DNA of 64,000 nt. It comes from Shinella kummerowiae. Lineage in GTDB: Bacteria > Pseudomonadota > Alphaproteobacteria > Rhizobiales > Rhizobiaceae. Location: NCBI RefSeq assembly GCF_009827055.1, contig NZ_WUMK01000008.1, positions 124,001 to 188,000 of the forward strand, in the 5' to 3' direction. This document shows positions 48,340-56,855 of this stretch, piece by piece (the stretch's first letter is position 1; each line of letters starts with the position of its first letter). The position numbers and the translations under genes are program-made. The notes beneath the pieces are model-generated. The model ran no database searches. It was not told the DNA's origin and saw nothing but the letters and a program-made list of their open reading frames with translations.

Positions 48340-48954
48340 TCAGCCCGTTTTAGCCGGCGCGCCCAGCGCCTTCTCGATTGCCGGGAAAAGCCCGTCCTTC
48401 AGGCTCTTCTCATCAAAAGGCCCGACCTTCTTGTAGAGGATCGTGCCGTCCGGGCCGACGAGATAGGATTCGGGGATGCCGTAGACACCCCAGTCGATCG
48501 CCATTTTCCCGACGGGATCGAGCCCGATGGCGGAGAAAGGGTTGCCGAGTTCGCCGAGGAAGCGCAGCGCGTTCTCGCTGCCGTCCTTATAGTTGACGCC
48601 GACGACGGTCAGCCGTGGGTCCTTGGACAGCGACAGGATGACCGGATGCTCCTGCCGGCACGGCACGCACCAGGACGCCCAGAAATTGACCAGCGTCAGC
48701 TTGCCCTTGACCGCCTCAGCCGTCAGCGCGGGCACGGCTGCACCATCCTTGGTGGCGCCTGCGAGCGGCTCCAGGTCGCGGAAGGGCGCCTTGGTGCCGA
48801 TCAGCGCGGAGGGGATTTCGGAGATGTTGCGGCCGGAATTGAGCTGCGTCCAGAAGATCAGGGCGAGGCCGAGGAAAATCGCCAGCGGCAGGGCGGCGAG
48901 AATGAGACGCGTGCGCGTGCCCGCACCCGGTGCAGGGCTTTCCGTTTCGCTCAT
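48340..48954 (-). CDS. ccmG: thiol:disulfide interchange protein CcmG/DsbE
   Basis: 204 aa. A single N-terminal membrane anchor (about 16-36) is followed by a periplasmic thioredoxin domain with active site NFWASWCVPCRQEHP and the DsbE-type GVYGIPESYLVGPDGTILYK (cis-Pro) region. It keeps the apocytochrome c CxxCH cysteines reduced for haem attachment. The start overlaps the ccmD stop (ATGA). Confidence 0.94.
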   Translation of the reverse strand: MSETESPAPGAGTRTRLILAALPLAIFLGLALIFWTQLNSGRNISEIPSALIGTKAPFRDLEPLAGATKDGAAVPALTAEAVKGKLTLVNFWASWCVPCRQEHPVILSLSKDPRLTVVGVNYKDGSENALRFLGELGNPFSAIGLDPVGKMAIDWGVYGIPESYLVGPDGTILYKKVGPFDEKSLKDGLFPAIEKALGAPAKTG

Positions 48955-49115
48955 CGGGTTTCCTCGCGGGCGGAGCGGCGGCGCACGCCGGCCGCCTCCA
49001 GCCGCTCAAGTTCGCGATGACGGCCGCGATGATCGAGCCAGACCCACAGGACGAGGCCCATCGAGACGGAGAAGGCGGCGATGTAGGACACCGTCACGTA
49101 GAAGAGGTGGCTCAT
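48951..49115 (-). CDS. ccmD: haem exporter accessory protein CcmD
   Basis: 54 aa. One membrane helix (SYIAAFSVSMGLVLWVWLDH) and a short basic cytoplasmic tail HRELERLEAAGVRRR. It helps release haem-loaded CcmE from CcmABC. It overlaps both neighbours by ATGA (49112-49115 with ccmC; 48951-48954 with ccmG). Confidence 0.92.
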   Translation of the reverse strand: MSHLFYVTVSYIAAFSVSMGLVLWVWLDHRGRHRELERLEAAGVRRRSAREETR

Positions 49116-49873
49116 GCCGCACCTCCAGCCGACCGGGCCGCATGGCGGCGCAGCACGGCGATGCGCCGGCGCAAGATCTCGTTGCGCATGGCGAGAATGT
49201 GCAGCGTGAAGAACAGCAGCGTGAAGGCGACGGCCATCACGAGCAGCGGGCGCAGGAATTCGCCGGAAATCGTCGGCCCATCCATGCGGATGACGCTCGC
49301 CGGCTGGTGCAGCGTGTTCCACCACTCGACGGAGAACTTGATGATCGGGATATTGACGAAGCCGACGAGGATCAGCACCGCGCTGACTTTCGCCGCCCGC
49401 GTCGGCTCGTCCATCGCACGGTTGAGCGCAATCAGCCCGAGATACATCAGGAACAGCACGAAGACCGAGGTGAGCCGCGCATCCCACACCCACCAGGTGC
49501 CCCACATCGGCTTGCCCCAGAGCGAGCCAGTGATAAGGGCGACGAGCGTGAAACAGGCGCCGATGGGTGCTGCGGCCTTCGCCGAGACATCGGCGAGCGG
49601 ATGGCGCCAGACGAGGGTGCCAAGTGCGGACAGCGCCATGACCGTGTAGCACATCATGGACAGCCAGGCGGCCGGCACATGCACATACATAATGCGCACC
49701 GTCTCGCCCTGCTGGTAATCGCCGACCGTCGTGAAGGACAGGTAGAGCCCGACCGCGAACAGACAGAGCGTCAGCCCGGCAAGCCAGGGCCAGACGGTCG
49801 CGACCAGCGCCAGGAACCGCGTCGGGTTGGCGAGATCGCTGAATTTACGGATGGCAAGGCTCGGTTCACTCAT
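49112..49873 (-). CDS. ccmC: haem exporter permease CcmC
   Basis: 253 aa with six membrane helices. The tryptophan-rich haem-handling motif GKPMWGTWWVWDARLTSVFV is present. It loads haem onto CcmE in the periplasm. Stop overlaps ccmD; the start ATG 49873 is 60 bp after the ccmB stop. Confidence 0.95.
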   Translation of the reverse strand: MSEPSLAIRKFSDLANPTRFLALVATVWPWLAGLTLCLFAVGLYLSFTTVGDYQQGETVRIMYVHVPAAWLSMMCYTVMALSALGTLVWRHPLADVSAKAAAPIGACFTLVALITGSLWGKPMWGTWWVWDARLTSVFVLFLMYLGLIALNRAMDEPTRAAKVSAVLILVGFVNIPIIKFSVEWWNTLHQPASVIRMDGPTISGEFLRPLLVMAVAFTLLFFTLHILAMRNEILRRRIAVLRRHAARSAGGAA

Positions 49874-49933
49874 GATGGTTCTTTAACGCGTCAGGCCCGT
49901 CTCTTCAATTGATCTGCCGCAATCACATTCTCG

Positions 49934-50593
49934 TCAGTCGCTGGAGAGGCGAAGCGCCGCAGCCGCCGCGACCGGCCCGAGCACGGCGAAGAACAGGTTG
50001 ATCGCGATCAGAATGAGGAAGGGCGGCAGGAAGGGCGCCGGATCCTGGATCGCCGCATAAACAGCGCTCACCCCGAAGATCAGCACGGGAATGGCAAGCG
50101 GCAAAACGAGGATCGACACGAGCAGACCGCCACGCGGCAGCGCCACGGCAATCGCGGCACCCGCAGCCCCGATGAAAGTGATCGCCGGCGTGCCCGCCAG
50201 CAGCGTCAGCGTCGTCGCCCCGATCGCCACCTCGTCCATGTTCATGAACAGGCCGAGCAAGGGCGAAGCGATGACGAGCGGCAGGCCTGTCGCGACCCAA
50301 TGGGCGACGCACTTCACGAACACCGTCAGCACCAGCGGTGTTTCCTGCATCAAGAGAAGATCGAGCGAACCGTCCTCCCGCTCGGCCTGGAACAGCCGGT
50401 CGAGACCAAGAAGGGACGCGAGCAGGGCACCGATCCAGAGGATCGCCGGGCCGATTCGCGAGAGGAGATTGAGGTCGGGGCCGACACCGAAGGGGATGAC
50501 GGCGACGACGGTCATGAAGAACAGCACGCCGATCAGAGCGCCACCGCCGGCGCGGACGGAGAGTTTGAGGTCGCGGGCGAGGAGGGCGATCAT
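49934..50593 (-). CDS. ccmB: haem exporter permease CcmB
   Basis: 219 aa, the normal CcmB length when started at ATG 50593 (MIALLARDLKLSVRAGG). About six hydrophobic helices; the family blocks FQAEREDGSLDLLLMQETPL and HWVATGLPLVIASPLLGLFM are intact. Membrane partner of the CcmA ATPase. An apparent longer frame to 50818 runs through the palindromic repeat and is not part of the protein. Confidence 0.94.
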   Translation of the reverse strand: MIALLARDLKLSVRAGGGALIGVLFFMTVVAVIPFGVGPDLNLLSRIGPAILWIGALLASLLGLDRLFQAEREDGSLDLLLMQETPLVLTVFVKCVAHWVATGLPLVIASPLLGLFMNMDEVAIGATTLTLLAGTPAITFIGAAGAAIAVALPRGGLLVSILVLPLAIPVLIFGVSAVYAAIQDPAPFLPPFLILIAINLFFAVLGPVAAAAALRLSSD

Positions 50594-50614
50594 GTCGAGG
50601 CCTCGGGGCGTGGA

Positions 50615-50773
50615 GCACCCCCCTCTGCCCTGCCGGGCATCTCCCCCACAGGGGGGGAGATCCAATCGTGGAGACGTTTCGCCCATCGCGAACGTTGCAA
50701 AAGGGGAAATGCCTTTGCCGCTAGCCAATCTCCCCCTCTGTGGGGGAGATGCCCGGCAGGGCAGAGGGGGGGC
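50615..50773. repeat. palindromic intergenic repeat, family C, between ccmA and ccmB
   Basis: Ends are inverted copies: CACCCCCCTCTGCCCTGCCG with GGCATCTCCCCCACAGGGGG, and CCCCCTCTGTGGGGGAGATG with CCCGGCAGGGCAGAGGGGGG. Arms of about 45 bp could pair into a long hairpin. It separates ccmA and ccmB by 196 bp, where these genes are usually adjacent. Confidence 0.88.
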
Positions 50774-50789
50774 GCGAAGCGCAAGACCA

Positions 50790-51431
50790 TCACCACACCG
50801 CCTCCCCAACACCTGCAAACCCCGTCATCCGCAACTCCCTCACCCCCTCCAGCCCCAACGGCTGGTGCGTTGCGGCAATGGCGATGCCGCCGCGGGCGAG
50901 GTGGGTGGTGACGAGGCCGGCGAACATGGCTTCGGCGCTGGCATCGAGCGCCGCCGTCGGCTCGTCGAGGATCCACACCGGGCGCCAGGCGACCAGCAGT
51001 TTCGCCATGGCCATACGGCGCTGCTGGCCGGCGGAGAGATAGCCGAAGGGAAGGTGGACGATGCCGCGGAGGCCGACTGATTCGACCGCCTCATCGACGG
51101 AGATGCCGGCACCACCCGAAAAATCGCCGAAGAAGGCTTTCCAGAAGACGAGATTCTCATCGACGGTCAGCTCGCGTTTCATCGCATTGCGGTGGCCGAG
51201 ATAGTGACAGGCCTCGCCGAGCCGCTCCACCGGTTGCGCCGCAGCAACGAGTTTTGCCGTGCCCGTTTCGGCCGGAAGCAGGCCAGCCAGAACGCGCAGC
51301 AAGGTCGACTTGCCGGAGCCGTTCGGTCCCTTGACGACGAGCGCCTCGCCGCGCGGAATTTCAAAGGAAATATCTTGGAAAATCAAGTCCTCGCCGCGCT
51401 TGGCGCTCAATCCCTCGGCGACGAGCCGCAT
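50790..51431 (-). CDS. ccmA: haem exporter ATP-binding protein CcmA
   Basis: 213 aa ABC ATPase. Walker A GPNGSGKSTLLRVLAGL, signature LSAGQQRRMAMAKLLV, and Walker B WILDEPTAALD, all complete. With CcmB it powers release of holo-CcmE. First gene of the ccm cluster; divergent from acnA. Confidence 0.95.
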   Translation of the reverse strand: MRLVAEGLSAKRGEDLIFQDISFEIPRGEALVVKGPNGSGKSTLLRVLAGLLPAETGTAKLVAAAQPVERLGEACHYLGHRNAMKRELTVDENLVFWKAFFGDFSGGAGISVDEAVESVGLRGIVHLPFGYLSAGQQRRMAMAKLLVAWRPVWILDEPTAALDASAEAMFAGLVTTHLARGGIAIAATHQPLGLEGVRELRMTGFAGVGEAVW

Positions 51432-51512
51432 AGCGTTTCACTTTCCTTTTACGACATTGGTCGCAATGCAAAAAAATTGTCCCGATTTGCCCTTCGGCGC
51501 TCTGGAACCTTG

Positions 51513-51529
51513 TTTAGAAATTATCTATA
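51513..51529. promoter_or_regulatory. ICE-like (Irr) site upstream of acnA
   Basis: TTTAGAA-ATT-ATCTATA matches the iron-control element TTTAGAA-N3-TTCTAAA at 12 of 14 specified positions. It overlaps a TATAA-like -10 about 170 bp upstream of the acnA start. Irr repression of aconitase under iron limitation is known in rhizobia and relatives. Confidence 0.45.
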
Positions 51530-51699
51530 ACGCCCGCAACACGCCAGCGGTCGGCGTGAATTTCATCCAAGCGCCGAACACGGAATGAATTCCGCGTACG
51601 GACAGCGGAAATGACCGTACCCGCATCCCATAACGCGCTTAAACAGCGCAAGGGCGTTCGTACGTCAGCTTTCTGGCGCCAGACGAGACGGGGTATAAA

Positions 51700-54393
51700 G
51701 TGTCCAAATCCCTAGACAGTTTCAATTGTCGTTCGACCCTTACGGTCAACGGCACCGACTATGTGTATTACAGCCTGCCGAAGGCTGAGGCGAACGGCCT
51801 CGCGGGCGTCTCGAAGCTGCCTTACTCGATGAAGGTGCTTCTGGAGAACCTGCTGCGCTTCGAGGACGGCCGCTCGGTCACCAAGGAGCAGATCCTGACC
51901 GTCGTCGACTGGCTTTCCAACAAAGGCACGGTCGAAAACGAGATCGCCTATCGCCCGGCGCGCGTGCTGATGCAGGACTTCACCGGCGTTCCCGCCGTCG
52001 TCGACCTCGCAGCCATGCGTGACGCGATGGTATCGCTCGGCGGCGACCCGGAAAAGATCAACCCGCTCGTTCCCGTCGACCTCGTCATCGACCACTCCGT
52101 CATCGTCGACGAATTCGGCACGCCGACCGCCTTTGCCCGCAACGTCGAACTGGAATACCAGCGTAACGGCGAGCGCTACCGCTTCCTCAAGTGGGGCCAG
52201 CAGGCGTTCAAGAACTTCCGCGTCGTGCCGCCCGGCACCGGCATCTGTCATCAGGTCAATCTGGAATATCTGGGCCAGACGGTCTGGACCAAGGAAGAAG
52301 ACGGCGAGATCATCGCCTACCCGGATACCTGTGTCGGCACGGACAGCCACACGACCATGATCAACGGCCTCGGCGTTCTCGGCTGGGGCGTGGGCGGCAT
52401 CGAAGCCGAAGCGGCCATGCTCGGCCAGCCGGTCTCCATGCTGCTGCCTGAGGTCATCGGCTTCAAGCTGACCGGCAAGCTCAAGGAAGGCGTCACCGCG
52501 ACCGACCTCGTTTTGATGGTCGTGCAGATGCTGCGCAAGAAGGGCGTGGTCTCGAAGTTCGTCGAATTCTTCGGCCCCGGCCTCGACAACATGACGCTGG
52601 CCGACCGCGCGACGATCGGCAATATGGGCCCGGAATACGGCGCGACCTGCGGCTTCTTCCCGGTCGACGGCGAAACCGTCAACTACCTCACCATGTCCGG
52701 CCGCGAAGAACAGCGCATCGCGCTGGTCGAAGCCTATTCGAAGGCGCAGGGCATGTGGCGTGACGGCGACGGCTCCGACCTCGTCTTCACCGACACGCTG
52801 GAGCTCGACCTCGGCGACGTCGTACCCGCCATGGCAGGTCCCAAGCGTCCGGAAGGCCGCATCCCGCTGGAAAACATCGCATCCGGCTTCGCGACCTCGA
52901 TGGACGCCGACTACAAGAAGCCCGGCCAGCTTGCCAACCGCTACCCGGTCGAAGGCACCGACTACGATCTCGGCCATGGCGACGTCGCCATTGCCGCCAT
53001 CACGTCCTGCACCAACACGTCCAACCCGTCGGTGCTCATCGCCGCTGGCCTCCTCGCCCGCAACGCGGTCGCCAAGGGCCTGAAGACGAAGCCGTGGGTC
53101 AAGACGTCGCTGGCACCGGGATCGCAGGTCGTCGGCGAATACCTCGCCAAGTCCGGCCTGCAGGAAGATCTCGACAAGCTCGGCTTCAACCTCGTCGGCT
53201 TCGGCTGCACGACCTGCATCGGCAATTCCGGCCCGCTGCCGGCGCCGATCTCCAAGACGATCAACGACAAGGGACTGATTGCCGCCGGCGTCCTGTCCGG
53301 CAACCGCAACTTCGAAGGCCGCATCTCGCCGGACGTGCAGGCGAACTATCTCGCCTCGCCGCCGCTCGTCGTCGCCTATGCGCTGGCCGGCACGGTGCAG
53401 AAGGACCTGACAAAGGAGCCGATCGGCGAGGACCAGGACGGCAAGCCCGTCTACCTCAAGGACATCTGGCCGACCTCGCAGGAAATCCAGGAATTCATCC
53501 TGAAATACGTCACCCGCGCGCTCTATGCGGCAAAATATGCCGACGTGTTCAAGGGTGACGAGAACTGGCAGGCCGTGCAGGTGCCCGCCGGCCAGACCTA
53601 TGCCTGGGACGACCAGTCGACCTATGTGCAGAACCCGCCCTACTTCGTCGGCATGGGCAAGACCGGTTCGGGCCTCAAGAACATCGAGGGTGCCCGCGTG
53701 CTGGGCCTGTTCGGCGACAAGATCACCACCGACCACATTTCCCCGGCCGGTTCGATCAAGGCGGCCTCGCCGGCTGGCGCCTACCTCACGGACAACGGTG
53801 TTGCCGTTGCCGACTTCAACCAGTACGGCACGCGCCGCGGCAACCATGAAGTGATGATGCGCGGCACCTTCGCCAATATCCGCATCCGCAACCACATGCT
53901 CGGCCCGAACGGCAAGGAAGGTGGCTACACGATCCACTATCCGACCAAGGAAGAGATGTCGATTTACGACGCGGCCATGAAGTACAAGGCCGAGGGCGTT
54001 CCGCTCGTCATCTTCGCCGGCGTCGAATATGGCAACGGTTCGTCGCGCGACTGGGCGGCCAAGGGCACCAACCTGCTCGGCGTAAAGGCGGTGGTGGCGC
54101 AGTCCTTCGAGCGCATCCACCGCTCCAACCTCGTCGGCATGGGCATCGTGCCCTTCGTCTTCGAGGACGGCACGACCTGGGCCTCGCTCGACCTCAAGGG
54201 CGACGAAGTCGTCACGATCGAGGGCCTGGAAGGCGACATCAAGCCGCGCGAGAAGAAGATCGCCAAGATCACCTATGCCGACGGCACGGTGAAGGAGGTG
54301 CCGCTGCTCTGCCGCATCGATACGCTCGACGAGGTCACCTACATGAACAATGGTGGCATCCTGCAGACCGTTCTGCGCGACCTCGCGGCCTGA
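51700..54393 (+). CDS. acnA: aconitate hydratase A
   Basis: 897 aa, cytoplasmic TCA-cycle enzyme. Iron-sulfur ligands are visible in [11 protein letters not shown] and [31 protein letters not shown] and [16 protein letters not shown] are family signatures, and the C-terminal swivel domain has [23 protein letters not shown] start at 51700 with [14 protein letters not shown], as in rhizobial homologues. An ICE-like site lies upstream and a strong terminator follows. Confidence 0.97.
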   Translation: MSKSLDSFNCRSTLTVNGTDYVYYSLPKAEANGLAGVSKLPYSMKVLLENLLRFEDGRSVTKEQILTVVDWLSNKGTVENEIAYRPARVLMQDFTGVPAVVDLAAMRDAMVSLGGDPEKINPLVPVDLVIDHSVIVDEFGTPTAFARNVELEYQRNGERYRFLKWGQQAFKNFRVVPPGTGICHQVNLEYLGQTVWTKEEDGEIIAYPDTCVGTDSHTTMINGLGVLGWGVGGIEAEAAMLGQPVSMLLPEVIGFKLTGKLKEGVTATDLVLMVVQMLRKKGVVSKFVEFFGPGLDNMTLADRATIGNMGPEYGATCGFFPVDGETVNYLTMSGREEQRIALVEAYSKAQGMWRDGDGSDLVFTDTLELDLGDVVPAMAGPKRPEGRIPLENIASGFATSMDADYKKPGQLANRYPVEGTDYDLGHGDVAIAAITSCTNTSNPSVLIAAGLLARNAVAKGLKTKPWVKTSLAPGSQVVGEYLAKSGLQEDLDKLGFNLVGFGCTTCIGNSGPLPAPISKTINDKGLIAAGVLSGNRNFEGRISPDVQANYLASPPLVVAYALAGTVQKDLTKEPIGEDQDGKPVYLKDIWPTSQEIQEFILKYVTRALYAAKYADVFKGDENWQAVQVPAGQTYAWDDQSTYVQNPPYFVGMGKTGSGLKNIEGARVLGLFGDKITTDHISPAGSIKAASPAGAYLTDNGVAVADFNQYGTRRGNHEVMMRGTFANIRIRNHMLGPNGKEGGYTIHYPTKEEMSIYDAAMKYKAEGVPLVIFAGVEYGNGSSRDWAAKGTNLLGVKAVVAQSFERIHRSNLVGMGIVPFVFEDGTTWASLDLKGDEVVTIEGLEGDIKPREKKIAKITYADGTVKEVPLLCRIDTLDEVTYMNNGGILQTVLRDLAA

Positions 54394-54417
54394 TCGAATT
54401 TGCCGTCATGGATGAGA

Positions 54418-54447
54418 TGCCGGGGCCAAAAGCCCCGGCATTTTTCG
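54418..54447 (+). terminator. intrinsic terminator after acnA
   Basis: Stem TGCCGGGGC / GCCCCGGCA with CAAAA loop, followed directly by TTTTTCGTTTT. Textbook form. Confidence 0.93.
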
Positions 54448-54560
54448 TTTTCTGGAGCATTTTTCTCCGCTATGAAGCTCACTCCATCGTGACTTCCTGT
54501 TGAACCGGCAAGCGCGTATGACGGCTCAAACGGCTGGCCATTGCCGGCGCTCCATTGGAA

Positions 54561-55328
54561 ATGATCATGCCGAGACCGCACATACTGGAATGTCTGGCGA
54601 TCCTGCTCGCGCTGGGAGCCGGCACAGAGGCTGCGTACGCGCAGGAAATAACCAAGCCCAAAGGTGTCGTGGAACTGTTCACCAGCCAGGGCTGCTCGTC
54701 CTGCCCGCCGGCCGACAAGGCGCTGGAAACGCTCGCCCGTGAAGGCGAGGTGGTGGCGCTCTCCTACCATGTCGACTACTGGAACTATCTCGGCTGGGCG
54801 GACACGCTCGCCTCCAAGGACAATACCGACCGGCAATATGCCTATGCCCGCATGTTCGGCCGCAACGGCGTCTACACGCCGCAGGCCGTGCTGAACGGCC
54901 GCGAGCACATCAACGGCGCCGATATTTCCGGCATCCGCGCGCGCATCGGTGCCATGCCCGACGAAGGCAAGGGGCTGAACGTGCCGGTCGATGTCGAGGT
55001 GAAGAACGACGAGCTGCGCATCCGCGTCGGCCCCGGCGAGGGCAAGGCCAATATCGTCATTGCCTATTTCGAGCGCGAGCGCACGATCAACATCGACAAG
55101 GGCGAGAATCTCGGCAAGACGGTCAATTACTGGCACGCCGTGACCGACATGGAAACGATCGGCATGTGGGAAGGCAAGGAGACCAATCTGGTGCTGCCGG
55201 CCGACATGCTGAAGAAGAAAAAGAAGGCCGGCGGCTGCGCCGTGCTTATCCAGCGCATGCAGACCGCCGATACGCCGGGCGCCATTCTGGGCGCGACGGT
55301 GCTGACGGGCGACAAGGCATCTCGGTGA
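54561..55328 (+). CDS. exported DUF1223 thioredoxin-fold protein
   Basis: 255 aa. A signal peptide (LECLAILLALGAGTEAAYAQ) precedes GVVELFTSQGCSSCPPADKA, a CxxC-bearing thioredoxin-like start. YHVDYWNYLGWADTLASKDN and TPQAVLNGREHINGADI are DUF1223 hallmarks. Likely periplasmic; redox role inferred from the CxxC only. The start may be 54561 or 54567. Confidence 0.85.
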   Translation: MIMPRPHILECLAILLALGAGTEAAYAQEITKPKGVVELFTSQGCSSCPPADKALETLAREGEVVALSYHVDYWNYLGWADTLASKDNTDRQYAYARMFGRNGVYTPQAVLNGREHINGADISGIRARIGAMPDEGKGLNVPVDVEVKNDELRIRVGPGEGKANIVIAYFERERTINIDKGENLGKTVNYWHAVTDMETIGMWEGKETNLVLPADMLKKKKKAGGCAVLIQRMQTADTPGAILGATVLTGDKASR

Positions 55329-55348
55329 AGACATCCCCGCAAGGGGAG

Positions 55349-55409
55349 GTCCGGTCCGGCTTCTTCGAGGGGCTGGGGCTTGAGGGTTCGAAGAAACACG
55401 GACCGGACC
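55349..55409. repeat. long imperfect hairpin in the DUF1223-DUF2794 gap
   Basis: GGTCCGGTCC (55349-55358) with CTTCTTCGA pairs with TCGAAGAA and GGACCGGACC (55400-55409), about 18 bp of stem with a few mismatches and a 19-nt loop. The rest of the 338-bp gap 55329-55666 shows no convincing gene; its open frames have no family resemblance or ribosome-binding site. Confidence 0.65.
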
Positions 55410-55666
55410 AAGACGAAGTTACCGGCAACGGAATACAGGGCAACTTCGACAGGCGCTGACCCTACCAAACCGGCTTCCCGCACAAGGCAGCAGGCAGGCA
55501 TGGGCTGCGACTGGCGAACTCTCGCTTCTAATTTGGGCGTCTGTTTGTCTGAAATGCGGCGAGAAGGATTTTTGCGAAAACGCAAGTCTTGCCCCATCCG
55601 CCTTGCATTTCGGCTCCGGTCAGGCACACTGTCACCCAGCCGTCACAGACGAGGTGCGGAGATTCG

Positions 55667-56041
55667 ATGACTGATCAGCCGGATTCGCAGGCTTCCAATG
55701 GCGTGATCGACCTCAGGGAATACAGGAGCAGCAAGGATCCGCTGCCCGTAACGTTCCATCGACGGGAGCTCGACGCGATCCTCCGGGTCTACGGCCGCAT
55801 GGTCGGCGAAGGCGAATGGCGCGACTATGCCATCGACCATATGCGCGACAAGGCGGTCTTCTCCATCTTCAAGCGGTCCGGCGAAATGCCGCTCTACCGC
55901 GTCGAGAAAAACCCCAAGCTCGCCGCCCGGCAGGGTGCCTACAGCGTCATCAACCAGCACGGCACCATCCTGAAACGCGGCCACGAGCTGAGCCAGGTTC
56001 TCAAGGTGTTCGACAAGGCGCTGCGGCTCATCGAGACGTAA
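55667..56041 (+). CDS. DUF2794-family protein
   Basis: 124 aa, cytoplasmic. LPVTFHRRELDAILRVYGRM, GEWRDYAIDHMRDKAVFSIF and LYRVEKNPKLAARQGAYSVI match an alphaproteobacterial family of unknown function. ATG 55667 is preferred to 55589, whose extra N-terminus looks non-coding. Single-gene unit followed by a repeat. Confidence 0.88.
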   Translation: MTDQPDSQASNGVIDLREYRSSKDPLPVTFHRRELDAILRVYGRMVGEGEWRDYAIDHMRDKAVFSIFKRSGEMPLYRVEKNPKLAARQGAYSVINQHGTILKRGHELSQVLKVFDKALRLIET

Positions 56042-56077
56042 ACGGCGTCGCTTTCTCCAGCCATGCCCTTCGCTGTG

Positions 56078-56154
56078 CGTCATCCGCCGGCTCGACCCGG
56101 GGATCCATGCCGCGGATGAGACGTGGATGGTCGGGTCAGGCCCGACCATGACGA
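56078..56154. repeat. diverged palindromic repeat, family A-like
   Basis: GTCATCCGCCGGCTCGACCC...GGATCCATG, then GTGGATGGTCGGGTCAGGCC...GACCATGACG, two imperfect inverted units like those at 18861 and 48184 but with more substitutions. Between the convergent DUF2794 and GNAT genes. Confidence 0.7.
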
Positions 56155-56173
56155 TAGAGAGAGGGTGTGGCCT

Positions 56174-56725
56174 CTACGCCATCGTTCCCGGATAATCCGC
56201 CGCCGACGGCTCCGTGCCGGCGCCGTCACCGAGTGCGCGCTGCATGAACACCGTATCCAGCCAGCACCCGTGCTTGAAGCCCGTCGCCGTCATGCGGCCG
56301 GAATGTTCGAAGCCGGCCGCGCTGTGCACGGCGATGGAGGCGGGGTGCGCGCCGCCGATGACGGCCACCATCTGGCGAAACCCGAGCTCCGTACAGCGGC
56401 GAATCAGCTCGGCGAGCAGCGCCTTGCCGACGCCCTTGCCGCGCGCTTCCGGCGCCAGATAGACCGAATCCTCGACGAGCCAGCGATAGGCCGGCCGCGT
56501 GCGGAACGCCGAGGCATAGGCATAACCGAGGATCAGGCCGGTCTGCTCGATCGCAACGATATAGGGATACCCCTTGCCGGTGATCGCCTTGAACCGCGTC
56601 CCCATCTCGTCAAGCGACGGTGGGTCGAGCTCATAGCTCGCCACCCCGTTCAGCACGGATTCGCGGTAGATTTCGGTGAAGGCAGCGATATCGCCGAGAT
56701 CGGCGGTGCGGATGACGAAGCTCAT
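56174..56725 (-). CDS. GNAT N-acetyltransferase, phosphinothricin-acetyltransferase-like
   Basis: 183 aa. The acetyl-CoA binding motif is VYLAPEARGKGVGKALLAEL (Q/RxxGxG/A form), preceded by AIEQTGLILGYAYASAFRTR and the SYELDPPSLDEMGTRF acceptor region, typical of the Pat/YncA branch. It would acetylate a small amine or amino-acid analogue such as methionine sulfoximine; the substrate is unproven. Confidence 0.88.
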   Translation of the reverse strand: MSFVIRTADLGDIAAFTEIYRESVLNGVASYELDPPSLDEMGTRFKAITGKGYPYIVAIEQTGLILGYAYASAFRTRPAYRWLVEDSVYLAPEARGKGVGKALLAELIRRCTELGFRQMVAVIGGAHPASIAVHSAAGFEHSGRMTATGFKHGCWLDTVFMQRALGDGAGTEPSAADYPGTMA

Positions 56726-56744
56726 AGAAAGCCTGCATTAAAAG

Positions 56745-56785
56745 CAATTTCGGCGAAGTGTGCAGCGTTTTGCGTCCGAAATTGC
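56745..56785. repeat. 10-bp inverted repeat beyond the pyc terminator
   Basis: GCAATTTCGG (56745-56754) and CCGAAATTGC (56776-56785) are perfect complements with a 21-nt spacer, upstream of the GNAT start. Could be a GNAT operator or part of a double terminator. Confidence 0.5.
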
Positions 56786-56795
56786 GCAAAGACAA

Positions 56796-56829
56796 GAGGG
56801 GATATGGGCGCATCCGCCCCTATCCCCTC
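56796..56829 (-). terminator. intrinsic terminator after pyc
   Basis: On the minus strand GAGGGGATA-GGGGCG-GATG-CGCCCA-TATCCCCTC forms a 15-bp stem with one mismatch, followed by TTGTCTTTG. Confidence 0.85.
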
Positions 56830-56855
56830 CAGGCTTTCCAGCAACGCCCGGCGTA

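Noticed and set aside
50594-50818. N-terminal extension of CcmB by 75 residues
   Set aside because: The extra sequence is translated palindromic repeat; ATG 50593 gives the normal 219-aa CcmB.
55127-55627. A 166-codon minus-strand frame in the DUF1223-DUF2794 gap
   Set aside because: It overlaps the DUF1223 gene antisense, has no ribosome-binding site, and its sequence through the hairpin looks non-coding.
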